Below, piece after piece: positions 1-6,585 of a stretch of DNA of 11,235 bases. The DNA is from an uncultured Bacilli bacterium (lineage in GTDB: Bacteria; Bacillota_I; Bacilli_A; RFN20; CAG-631), in contig CAKPXW010000052.1 in NCBI GenBank assembly GCA_934202505.1, positions 1-11,235 on the forward strand, written 5' to 3'. Numbering within the stretch: the stretch's first letter is position 1; each line of letters opens with the position of its first letter. Under the pieces are notes generated by a model. It worked only from the letters and a program-made list of their open reading frames with translations. It did no database searches and was not told the origin of the DNA. A program made the translations under genes and the position numbers.

Positions 1-84
1 AGTGAAACACAAAATCCTCAAGGAATTTTAGCAGTAGTAAAGCAAAAAACAAGTGAAAAAGAATATGGAAAAACAAAAAGCTGA
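1..84 (+). pseudogene. Broken TrmH/SpoU-family rRNA methyltransferase fragment
   Basis: The first frame is open from the window edge to a TGA at 82-84. Its translation includes NPQGILAVVKQ, which resembles the conserved segment that precedes the SpoU methyltransferase domain in TrmH/YsgA-type 23S rRNA 2'-O-ribose methyltransferases (usually TPQGI-A-V). In an intact protein the SAM-binding domain, with its DPGN motif, would follow. Here the frame instead enters the start of the sigma-like gene and stops. No SpoU domain appears in any frame downstream. I read this as a gene cut in two, with the break between about 43 and 64. The match rests on a short stretch, and the upstream part lies outside the window, so confidence is moderate. 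Confidence 0.55.
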
Positions 85-1711
85 TCAGATAATAACAAAA
101 TATTCAAGTAAAATATATGGTTTTGCCATGAAAAAGTCTTTTTCTTATGATGAAGCAGAAGAATTAAGTGCACAAATGGTAAGTGAGGTATATCTTTCAT
201 TATTACACATAGATGACATAATAAATATTGAAGGATATATTTGGAGAATTTGTGAAAATACTTATGCAAGATATATAGCTTATGAAAAGAAAAAACAAGG
301 TATGGCTATTAATTACATGGATATATCATCTTATGATGAAGATGATATAGATGAAAGCAATGAAAGATTACTAAAACTTCGTCAAGAAATAGGCTTTTTA
401 TCTTCTATAAGAAGAGAAATTGTATATTCTTTCTACTATGAAGGGAAGTCAATTCGTAAAATTGCTTTAAAGCAAAAACTTCCTGAAGGAACAATAAAAT
501 GGCACTTAAATAAGGCAAGAAAGGATTTGAAAGAAGGTTTTTCTATGGAAAGAAAAGTTGGAAAATTAGGGATAGCACCAGTAAAGGCTATTTGTTTTAG
601 TCATTGTGGTTATGTGTTTTCAGGTGGCGCACCAGAAGATTATCTTAATGATAAAATAAATTTAAATATTGTTTATAGTGTATATGATACGCCTAAAACA
701 ATTGAAGAAATTGCTGAAGAAATGGGAATCACTCCAGTTTATCTAGAAGAAAGAATAAAAATGCTTGTAGATAATGGCTTTTTAGTAGCAACTAAAGGAA
801 ATAAATATACTACATATGTAAAGTTTACTCCTCCAAAAATATCATTAGAAATGGATGAAAACATTTTAAAATTAAAACTAAAAATAGCTAATATTTTAGC
901 CAAAGAATATGTACCACAACTTTTAGATGTATTAAAAGATTTTGATAAAGTTTATATACCAAATGATGATAAAGAATTATTTTATTTATCAGCTATTTTC
1001 TATGCAATTATCGAAAAATGTAATTTATCAATAGATAAGGATTTAAACAAGTATCGAATAAGACCACTTGTTGGTGGAGATTATTATGTTACTGTAGATC
1101 TTGAAAGTGAAGTAATTGATCCTGATTATAAATTTACCCTTAATAAACATGCTAATGATTATTTAGGTGGAGGTATTATGATAAGAAAATCAGATAAGTA
1201 TCCAGAAGTATGTTCTTGGATGATTAATTCAAGATTTAGTAATAGAATTGATTCTTGGAAGAATAATTTAACATCTGATTATGAAGCCTTATATGAAGTA
1301 ATGACAGGAATGATTGATAATAATAAAACACATGTAGAAAAGTTTAGTAGATTAAGAAAGTTAAATTATATAACTGAAGATGGAAAAATAAATATTATAG
1401 TAATTAATAGTACTATAGAAAAGTTTAATGAAATGTTACCAAAACCTGATACATATCTTCTTGAAACAATTGCTAAAGATGTTTTAGAACAAGCATCAAT
1501 TATAGCAAAACAATATCCTTCCAGAATGCAAGATTTAGTCATTTGGGAATTTGTTCAATTCTTTGTTTCTCGTGATGTAGCAATGATGGTTATGGATATT
1601 CTTTATGAGGAAAAGCAATTTAAACCATTAAGTGAAAAAGAAAAAGAAATTTCTAATTTATTAATGTTTGCCAATACCTTACCAAAGAAAGAATTATATT
1701 TAAAAGATTAA
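65..1711 (+). CDS. Sigma-70-like factor with C-terminal winged helix-turn-helix
   Basis: This is a probable transcription factor of the sigma-70 superfamily. Numbering from ATG 65, residues 1-75 look like sigma region 2 (IYGFAMKKSFSYDEAEEL, then EGYIWRICENTYARYI). Residues about 106-155 form a region-4-like helix-turn-helix (FYYEGKSIRKIA, then GTIKWHLNKARKDL). Residues about 210-255 look like a winged helix-turn-helix (PKTIEEIAEEMGITPVYLEE). The remaining roughly 300 residues are unrecognised, and at about 548 aa the protein is far longer than an ordinary ECF sigma factor. A GTG at 53 would add four residues, but it has no ribosome binding site and overlaps the methyltransferase frame; remembered homologues begin MEKQKADQII, so ATG 65 is preferred although its ribosome binding site is also weak. 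No promoter is visible upstream, so the gene may be read from the methyltransferase side. It is followed 16 bases later by the transglutaminase gene, probably in one operon. Confidence 0.8.
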   Translation: MEKQKADQIITKYSSKIYGFAMKKSFSYDEAEELSAQMVSEVYLSLLHIDDIINIEGYIWRICENTYARYIAYEKKKQGMAINYMDISSYDEDDIDESNERLLKLRQEIGFLSSIRREIVYSFYYEGKSIRKIALKQKLPEGTIKWHLNKARKDLKEGFSMERKVGKLGIAPVKAICFSHCGYVFSGGAPEDYLNDKINLNIVYSVYDTPKTIEEIAEEMGITPVYLEERIKMLVDNGFLVATKGNKYTTYVKFTPPKISLEMDENILKLKLKIANILAKEYVPQLLDVLKDFDKVYIPNDDKELFYLSAIFYAIIEKCNLSIDKDLNKYRIRPLVGGDYYVTVDLESEVIDPDYKFTLNKHANDYLGGGIMIRKSDKYPEVCSWMINSRFSNRIDSWKNNLTSDYEALYEVMTGMIDNNKTHVEKFSRLRKLNYITEDGKINIIVINSTIEKFNEMLPKPDTYLLETIAKDVLEQASIIAKQYPSRMQDLVIWEFVQFFVSRDVAMMVMDILYEEKQFKPLSEKEKEISNLLMFANTLPKKELYLKD

Positions 1712-1727
1712 TAGAAAGGGTAGTAAT

Positions 1728-2549
1728 ATGGAAATAAATAATAAAAACTATGAACAATACGCAAGTGTCATTCAAAATATAAAAACACCTTATAATAGTA
1801 AACAAGATGCAAGATTACATCATGAAGCAATAAGTATAGCAAAAACTAATCAAATAAAAAGATTTTTCAAAAAACAAGCTAATTTAGATTTAGATACTAT
1901 TGAAAAAAGCAATAAAACAACTTGGGAAAAAGCTATAGAACTTGCAAGTTTTGTAGCAAAAAATATTCCTCATGATAATCAAAAAATAGGATTATATAGA
2001 AAAAATGCCATGTCATTATGGGAATATTCAAGAAAGGTACCTACAGGATTTAATTGTAGATGGCATGCAATTTTACTTAGTGAGTTATTACTAGCAATAG
2101 GAATTAAAAATTGTTTTGTTACTTGTTTACCAGAAGATAAAAATGATAACGATTGTCATGTAGTAAATCTAGTATGGCTAGAAGAAACTAAAAGTTGGGC
2201 AATGATTGATTCTGATATGATAGAATATGTTGTAGATGAAAACGAAAGACCTCTATCATTAAAAGAAATGCGAGAATTTATTATGGATAATAAAGAATTC
2301 TATGTAAGACCATTACCTGGATTTGAAGATGCTTGGATATCTTCCAAAGATGGTCTTGAATTTCAAAAGTGTTATTGGGCTAAAAACTTATTTTGGTTTG
2401 CAAGACATACCACATATGGATATAATCTAGAAAGTGAATTTCGTAAAGATGACTCATATATTTGTTTAGTTCCAGAAGGATATCATTATGAAAAAAGTAA
2501 ATTTATAGGTGATGAAATGAGTAATGATATAACATTTTGGGATTTATAG
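1728..2549 (+). CDS. Transglutaminase-fold (papain-like) domain protein
   Basis: This 273-aa protein has a transglutaminase-like core at about residues 65-165. The expected triad is visible: Cys110 in GFNCRWHA at the start of a helix, His144 in DCHVVNLVW, and Asp161 in WAMIDSD. Bacterial members of this fold include cysteine proteases, peptidases and cross-linking or deamidating enzymes, and the substrate cannot be told from sequence. No signal peptide or membrane segment is seen, so it is probably cytoplasmic. The C-terminal third (GFEDAWISSKDGLEFQ, then ARHTTYGYNLESEF) is unrecognised and aromatic-rich. It has a good ribosome binding site (AGAAAGGG near 1713-1720) and starts 16 bases after the sigma-like gene. 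The pair is probably co-transcribed and ends at the hairpin at 2601-2638. Linkage to a sigma-like factor suggests the two act together, but that is inference. Confidence 0.82.
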   Translation: MEINNKNYEQYASVIQNIKTPYNSKQDARLHHEAISIAKTNQIKRFFKKQANLDLDTIEKSNKTTWEKAIELASFVAKNIPHDNQKIGLYRKNAMSLWEYSRKVPTGFNCRWHAILLSELLLAIGIKNCFVTCLPEDKNDNDCHVVNLVWLEETKSWAMIDSDMIEYVVDENERPLSLKEMREFIMDNKEFYVRPLPGFEDAWISSKDGLEFQKCYWAKNLFWFARHTTYGYNLESEFRKDDSYICLVPEGYHYEKSKFIGDEMSNDITFWDL

Positions 2550-2600
2550 ATAAACATATTTAAAATTGTTGAATAAATTTATTATTTGAAATTATGAATT

Positions 2601-2638
2601 AATATGGTGGCATATTTCAAAGCCACCATATTTTTATT
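2601..2638 (+). terminator. Strong rho-independent terminator after the transglutaminase gene
   Basis: An 11-bp perfect stem (AATATGGTGGC at 2601-2611 with GCCACCATATT at 2622-2632) and a 10-base loop lead into a T-rich tail (TTTTTATTT). It closes the sigma/transglutaminase unit 52 bases after its stop codon. The rest of the intergenic stretch, up to 2820, is AT-rich. It holds a 9-bp inverted pair (TGATGTTAT at 2727-2735 and ATAACATCA at 2797-2805) and no convincing consensus promoter, although one for the helicase gene must presumably lie there. Confidence 0.9.
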
Positions 2639-2833
2639 TATAGTAAAATTAAGACTATTTTTAAACTTTTATGACATTATTAATTGATAAAATTGAAATT
2701 TTATTAAAATAATTATAAAATTAAGATGATGTTATGAATTAGAGTTAAATTATAAGATATTATGTATATGCTTTATGAGCAAAAAAATTAATGTAAATAA
2801 CATCAATTTATTAATAATTTAGGAGGATAAGCA

Positions 2834-4711
2834 ATGATTGTTTATAGTGGAACAAAATCTTCTTTTAATAATGATGTTATATTAAATCAAATATCAGATA
2901 AAATACTTCAAAAGTTATCTGAATCTAATATATCAGGTGGTGGAAAATCTGAATATCGTTCTTGGGAAAATTCTCTAAATTTTATGAGAAATGTTCTTGA
3001 AGATAATGAAATTCCAGGAGATGCTAGTATTGCGATTGAATATCAAATTCCTAGAACATCAAAAAGAGTGGATTTTATTATTTCAGGTGCAGATAAAAAT
3101 AATCAAGATAATGTTATAGTTATTGAGTTAAAACAATGGGATAAAGTTGAAAAAATAGATAATGAAATGCTTCATAGTGTAAAAGCTTATACTGGTGGCG
3201 CTGTTCGTATGGTAAATCATCCATCGTATCAAGCTTATTCATATTCAGTATTTATTCGTAATTCATCTGAATTAGTGCAAGATAATGATATAAAAATTAT
3301 TCCATGTGCTTATCTACATAATTATGATGAAAAATATGTAGATCAATTAAATGATGAGATATTTAAAATATGGTATGATGAAGCTCCATTTTTTATTAAA
3401 AATCAAGTAATTGAATTAAGAAATTTTATAAAAAAATATATTAATAAAAAATCAAATGATGGCGACCTTCTTTATAAAATCGATAATGGAAGAATTAGAC
3501 CATCAAAAGCATTACAAGATTGTATTGTCTCTTTAATGAAAGGAAACAAAGAATTCATGCTTTTAGATGAACAAGCTGTTGTTTATGATATGTGTATCAA
3601 GACAATGAATCAATGTCTAAAAGATATGAAAAAAAGAACAATTATTATTCAAGGTGGTCCTGGTACAGGAAAATCAGTGTTAGCTATAAATTTACTTAAA
3701 GAATATATATCAAAAGGCTTTAATGCAAGCTATGTTACTAAAAATAGTGCGCCAAGAGAAGCTTATTTGAAACTTCTATCAAAATCTGATTTGAAGAAAG
3801 AAATAAATATTAAGCAATTATTTCGTTCACCTTATCAGTTATGCAATAATCCAACCAATTTTTATGATTGTTTAATTGTTGATGAAGCACATAGATTAGT
3901 TAAACGAATATTTTGTGATACTAATGGGAAAAATCAAGTTATGGAATGCATTAATGCCTCATTATTAACTATCTTTATGATTGATGAAGATCAAAGAATA
4001 ACAGCAAAAGATATTGGATCAATTGAAGAAATAAAGAAATGGGCAAATCAATTAAAGAGTAGAGTTGTTATGAATGAGGAAACAAAACTTGTTTCTCAAT
4101 TTAGATGTAATGGTAGTGATCAATACATTCAATTTTTAAATAATGTTTTACAAATTGGTGAACACGTAGACATAGATTTAGATGAAATTAACTTTGATAT
4201 TCGTTTGTTTGATAATCCAAATAAAATGAGAGATGAATTAAGAAAAATTAATCAAAGAAATAATAAAGCTAGAATGGTTGCAGGATATTGTTATGATTGG
4301 AATGTAAAGAATCATAGAGGAGATTATGACATTTATCTTGAAGATGACTTTAAGGCTAAGTGGAACTTAGAAAATGATAAAATTTGGGCTATTAATCCAT
4401 CATCTTTTGAAGAAGTTGGTTGTATTCATACAGCACAAGGATTAGAGTTTGATTATGTTGGAGTCATCGTTGGTAAAGATCTTAGATATGATGAATTAAA
4501 TAATTTAATTATTATTGATAAAAATATGATATCTAAAGATGATAACACATCAGGAATAAGATCTTGCGAAACAAAATTAGCCACACAACTAATTAAAAAT
4601 ACATATAAAACTTTATTAACTAGAGGGCAAAAAGGATGCTTTATTTATTGTGAAGATAAAGCATTGCTAAAACATATCTCGGTAATATTAAAAAAAGAAA
4701 TAATCAAGTAG
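2834..4711 (+). CDS. PD-(D/E)XK nuclease fused to DUF2075/Schlafen-3-like helicase
   Basis: This 625-aa protein has two parts. Residues about 65-105 hold a PD-(D/E)XK-type nuclease signature: Glu69, then Asp80 in KRVDFII, then Glu98-Leu-Lys100 in VIELKQW. Residues about 245-625 form a superfamily 1 helicase core of the DUF2075 (Schlafen group 3-like) kind: Walker A GGPGTGKS at 274-281, Walker B LIVDEAH at 347-353, MIDEDQR ending at 388, QFRCNG from 422, TAQGLEFD from 533 (motif V-like) and LLTRGQKG near 594-601 (motif VI-like). Expected activities are ATP-driven movement on DNA or RNA and metal-dependent cleavage in the cytoplasm. All key residues are present, so it looks functional. It has a perfect AGGAGG at 2821-2826, seven bases before the ATG. 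The MazG-like gene follows after only eight bases, so the pair is very likely one unit. DUF2075 proteins are often found near defence genes; the exact role is unknown. Confidence 0.85.
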   Translation: MIVYSGTKSSFNNDVILNQISDKILQKLSESNISGGGKSEYRSWENSLNFMRNVLEDNEIPGDASIAIEYQIPRTSKRVDFIISGADKNNQDNVIVIELKQWDKVEKIDNEMLHSVKAYTGGAVRMVNHPSYQAYSYSVFIRNSSELVQDNDIKIIPCAYLHNYDEKYVDQLNDEIFKIWYDEAPFFIKNQVIELRNFIKKYINKKSNDGDLLYKIDNGRIRPSKALQDCIVSLMKGNKEFMLLDEQAVVYDMCIKTMNQCLKDMKKRTIIIQGGPGTGKSVLAINLLKEYISKGFNASYVTKNSAPREAYLKLLSKSDLKKEINIKQLFRSPYQLCNNPTNFYDCLIVDEAHRLVKRIFCDTNGKNQVMECINASLLTIFMIDEDQRITAKDIGSIEEIKKWANQLKSRVVMNEETKLVSQFRCNGSDQYIQFLNNVLQIGEHVDIDLDEINFDIRLFDNPNKMRDELRKINQRNNKARMVAGYCYDWNVKNHRGDYDIYLEDDFKAKWNLENDKIWAINPSSFEEVGCIHTAQGLEFDYVGVIVGKDLRYDELNNLIIIDKNMISKDDNTSGIRSCETKLATQLIKNTYKTLLTRGQKGCFIYCEDKALLKHISVILKKEIIK

Positions 4712-4719
4712 GAATAGTT

Positions 4720-5046
4720 ATGGATAAGTTAGAACAATTAAAACAAAGAATACAAAAGTTTAATGATGATAGAGATTGGAATCAATTCCATACTCCAGCA
4801 AATTTAGCAAAATCAATATCTATTGAAGCAAATGAATTACTTGAATGTTTTCAATGGAATGATAAAAATTTTAATATAGAAGATGTTTTGGAAGAACTTG
4901 CAGATGTAATGAATTATTGTATACAAATGTCACAAGTCTTAAATGTAGATATTATCGATATTATTAATAAAAAAATGGATAAAACTGAAAAGAAATATCC
5001 AGTAGAAAAAGCTAAAGGCGTTTCAACAAAATACAACAAGTTGTAA
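4720..5046 (+). CDS. MazG-like nucleotide pyrophosphohydrolase
   Basis: This 108-aa protein has the size and all-alpha pattern of the MazG-like/RS21-C6 (dCTPase-like) family, which hydrolyses (d)NTPs to (d)NMP and pyrophosphate. The metal-binding residues are in place: EANE at 36-39 with Glu42 following, and EELAD at 58-62, which gives the family's ExxE and ExxD pair. Trp20 and FQW at 44-46 are typical of the nucleotide pocket. Its ribosome binding site (TAGGAA) includes the stop codon of the helicase gene, and the start is eight bases after that stop, so translation is probably coupled. Which nucleotide it acts on cannot be read from sequence. Next to a nuclease-helicase, nucleotide depletion or removal of a signal or modified nucleotide are both possible roles. 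It is followed by a terminator at 5072-5105. Confidence 0.87.
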   Translation: MDKLEQLKQRIQKFNDDRDWNQFHTPANLAKSISIEANELLECFQWNDKNFNIEDVLEELADVMNYCIQMSQVLNVDIIDIINKKMDKTEKKYPVEKAKGVSTKYNKL

Positions 5047-5071
5047 TTAAAAATTAAATAGATAAATTGGT

Positions 5072-5105
5072 AGGAATAAGTTTAAAATGATTTATTCCTT
5101 TTTAA
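5072..5105 (+). terminator. Rho-independent terminator after the MazG-like gene
   Basis: An 8-bp perfect stem (AGGAATAA at 5072-5079 with TTATTCCT at 5092-5099) and a 12-base loop are followed by a T run (5099-5103). It lies 25 bases past the pyrophosphohydrolase stop and separates the nuclease-helicase unit from the Abi unit. The stem is AU-rich, so termination may be incomplete. Confidence 0.7.
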
Positions 5106-5137
5106 ATATGTAGTTATTCATAATAAAAAAAACTAAA

Positions 5138-5154
5138 TGTCGAATTTTGTCGAG
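5138..5154 (+). promoter_or_regulatory. Two tandem Spo0A-box-like heptamers
   Basis: TGTCGAA (5138-5144) and TGTCGAG (5148-5154) lie 10 bp apart on the same strand, one helical turn. The first fits the published Spo0A box TGNCGAA exactly and the second differs at the last base. They lie about 45-60 bp upstream of the expected start site of the promoter at 5183-5191. They stand out in a stretch that otherwise has almost no CG dinucleotides. Whether this organism has Spo0A is unknown, and another regulator could bind such a repeat. Confidence 0.3.
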
Positions 5155-5182
5155 CGAATAATCATATATAAAAAAATCTATA

Positions 5183-5191
5183 TGTTATAAT
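5183..5191 (+). promoter_or_regulatory. Extended -10 promoter for the Abi gene
   Basis: TGTTATAAT is a perfect extended -10 element (TGnTATAAT). No good -35 lies at 16-18 bp spacing, which fits extended -10 promoters or an activator-dependent one. Transcription would begin near 5198 and give a 5' leader of about 165 bases before the GTG at 5363. The 316-base gap between the MazG-like and Abi genes otherwise holds the terminator at 5072-5105, the two TGTCGA repeats, a small hairpin in the leader (AAGATT 5229-5234 with AATCTT 5243-5248), a 7-bp inverted repeat (CTTTTAA 5284-5290 with TTAAAAG 5304-5310) and the palindrome at 5320-5341. No gene is seen in it. Confidence 0.6.
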
Positions 5192-5319
5192 AAAATAACA
5201 AGATGGGAAAATATTATAAATATTCATAAAGATTGTTAATATAATCTTAAAAATATATAAGTATCAAATATGAAAATTTATGACTTTTAATATTAATAAT
5301 TATTTAAAAGGTAAAATTT

Positions 5320-5341
5320 TAAATATTATTCATAATATTTA
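5320..5341. repeat. Perfect 10-bp-arm palindrome just before the Abi start
   Basis: TAAATATTAT (5320-5329), a 2-base centre (TC), then ATAATATTTA (5332-5341). It ends nine bases before the ribosome binding site of the Abi gene. This is the usual position of an autoregulatory operator or of an RNA hairpin that affects translation. In such AT-rich DNA a chance palindrome is possible, but 10 perfect pairs around a 2-base centre is long. Confidence 0.4.
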
Positions 5342-5362
5342 TAGTAGTTAGGGAGTGATAAT

Positions 5363-6406
5363 GTGAATGCCACAGAACAAATAAATCAAAACTTAAGGCA
5401 AATGATGAAGATATCTGAAATGGTAGAATATTTAAAAAAGAAAAATATTAAATTTGAAAAAATATCAGAAGAAGATGCTGAAAAGTATTTAAAATGTAAT
5501 AACAATTATTACAATCTAACAGCATATAAGCATAATTTTGAAAGATATGTAATGAATGGAAATTTTGCCGATAGATTTATTGATTTAGATTTTGCTTATT
5601 TGAAAGATTTGGCTATCATCGATCATCGAACTAGATTAGTGCTATTTAAAATGATAATAGATATTGAACACTATTTAAAGATAAGAATTTTAAATTTAAT
5701 AGAAGATATAGAACAAGAAGATGGATATAGAATAGTTAATATGTTTTTAGAGGAAGATTTTAATAACAAAAAATTTCCAAAAAAAGTACATAAGAGTATC
5801 TTTAGAAAGGTGGATAATAGTTATTATAAAGAGATTATTTCTAAATATGATGCTGATAAAAATGAAAAACTAGAAAATATTCCAATTTGGGAGTTCTTAG
5901 AAATAATAACATTTGGAGATTTAGTTAGTTTTTATCAGTTTTTTGCAAGAGAGTATAATCTTGAGGAAGAAAATAAAAATGTTTTTATTTTAAAAGAAAT
6001 AGTTAAATTAAGAAATGCAGTTGCACATAATAGTTGCATTTTATCTGATCTAAATAAAAAATATAATAAATGTAAGCCCGACTATAAAATAATAAATTAT
6101 CTAAATGATTGCGATATAAAAAAAGATGCAAGGGAAAATAAACTATCTAATCCAAGAATAAGACAAATAACATACACACTATATATGTTTAATGAAATTG
6201 TGACAAGTATAGGTATTAAAAGAAATGTCGTTGAAGATATATATAATTTATTTTGTATAAGAATAAATTTGCATAAAGAATACTATAATAATAATGAACT
6301 ATTAAAATCAATATATGTATATTTTGATAAGATAATGAAAAAACATTATAATTATATTGAACAAAATAGTAACAATATTGAAAAAGAACTTTCCAATATT
6401 GGTTGA
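5363..6406 (+). CDS. Abi_2 family (AbiD/AbiF-like) HEPN abortive-infection protein
   Basis: This 347-aa protein fits the Abi_2 family in length and motif order. Near residues 86-106 is IDHRTRLVLFKMIIDIEHYL, the family's conserved Arg and Glu helix. At 174-187 is IPIWEFLEIITFGD, the W-x-x-x-E-x-x-TFG block. At 217-222 is RNAVAH, an R-x4-H HEPN ribonuclease motif, followed by Asn223. Family members are phage-resistance or toxin proteins thought to cleave RNA in the cytoplasm and stop growth. About 110 residues follow the HEPN motif and are unrecognised. The start is GTG 5363, with GGGAG at 5351-5355 seven bases before it; the ATG at 5361 is out of frame and meets a stop at once. A short RNA gene with its own promoter starts about 40 bases after the stop codon, an arrangement expected of an RNA-antitoxin pair. 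Only one HEPN motif is present, and there is no CRISPR array, so it is not Cas13. Confidence 0.85.
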   Translation: MNATEQINQNLRQMMKISEMVEYLKKKNIKFEKISEEDAEKYLKCNNNYYNLTAYKHNFERYVMNGNFADRFIDLDFAYLKDLAIIDHRTRLVLFKMIIDIEHYLKIRILNLIEDIEQEDGYRIVNMFLEEDFNNKKFPKKVHKSIFRKVDNSYYKEIISKYDADKNEKLENIPIWEFLEIITFGDLVSFYQFFAREYNLEEENKNVFILKEIVKLRNAVAHNSCILSDLNKKYNKCKPDYKIINYLNDCDIKKDARENKLSNPRIRQITYTLYMFNEIVTSIGIKRNVVEDIYNLFCIRINLHKEYYNNNELLKSIYVYFDKIMKKHYNYIEQNSNNIEKELSNIG

Positions 6407-6411
6407 AAAAT

Positions 6412-6440
6412 TTGACATAGGTATTGCTATGTGATATTAT
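6412..6440 (+). promoter_or_regulatory. Near-consensus sigma-A promoter for a small RNA
   Basis: TTGACA (6412-6417), exactly 17 bp, then TATTAT (6435-6440) with a TG one base upstream (6432-6433), which also makes it an extended -10. This is the best promoter in the window. It sits six bases after the Abi stop codon and points away from it, with no open reading frame of note downstream before a terminator hairpin. Confidence 0.85.
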
Positions 6441-6446
6441 AACTAT

Positions 6447-6511
6447 GCGAGAAAAAAGTAAAAAACTTTTGTAAGGGCACTGTCAATTTTGATGGAGCCC
6501 TATTTTTATTT
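6447..6511 (+). ncRNA. Putative AbiF-type antitoxin/guide small RNA
   Basis: A transcript of about 60-65 bases is predicted from the promoter at 6412-6440 to the T-rich tail at 6503-6511. It can fold into two hairpins. The first is AAAAGT (6454-6459) with ACTTTT (6465-6470), loop AAAAA. The second is AGGGC (6474-6478) with GCCCT (6497-6501), extended past one A-A mismatch by C-G, two G-U wobbles, U-A, C-G and A-U pairs to a 4-base loop (6486-6489). The second hairpin with the tail ATTTTTATTTT works as terminator. From memory, a structured RNA motif called abiF is catalogued beside Abi_2 genes, and such pairs have been described as RNA toxin-antitoxin systems related to the origin of Cas13. 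The position here fits, but I cannot align it to that model. The fold and start are predictions. Confidence 0.65.
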
Positions 6512-6512
6512 T
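6474..6512 (+). terminator. Terminator hairpin at the end of the small RNA
   Basis: The AGGGC/GCCCT base stem (6474-6478 with 6497-6501), with its extended upper stem, is followed by ATTTTTATTTT (6502-6512). It is the most GC-rich hairpin of the 6407-6755 gap and would end both the small RNA and any read-through from the Abi gene. Confidence 0.75.
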
Positions 6513-6585
6513 ATCTTAGTAGTAGTTTACTTTTTTTATGTTAAATTTTAAAACAATCAAATTACTTTTTACTTTAATAATCATT

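Noticed and set aside
18..269. Minus-strand open frame of 83 codons over the start of the sigma-like gene
   Set aside because: It lies opposite a well-supported gene, has low-complexity composition and no ribosome binding site. It is a shadow of the AT-rich plus-strand gene.
2727..2805. 9-bp inverted pair TGATGTTAT/ATAACATCA with 61 bases between, upstream of the helicase gene
   Set aside because: Short arms far apart in very AT-rich DNA; could be a pair of regulator sites but is also expected by chance.
2834..5046. Restriction-modification system
   Set aside because: A nuclease-helicase is present, but there is no DNA methyltransferase in the window.
5363..6406. Cas13 or other CRISPR effector reading of the HEPN protein
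   Set aside because: Only one R-x4-H motif, 347 residues, and no repeat-spacer array anywhere in the window.
6445..6474. Nine-codon ORF (MREKSKKLL) at the start of the small RNA
   Set aside because: The ATG coincides with the predicted transcription start, leaves no ribosome binding site, and the codons cover the first hairpin; chance is more likely.
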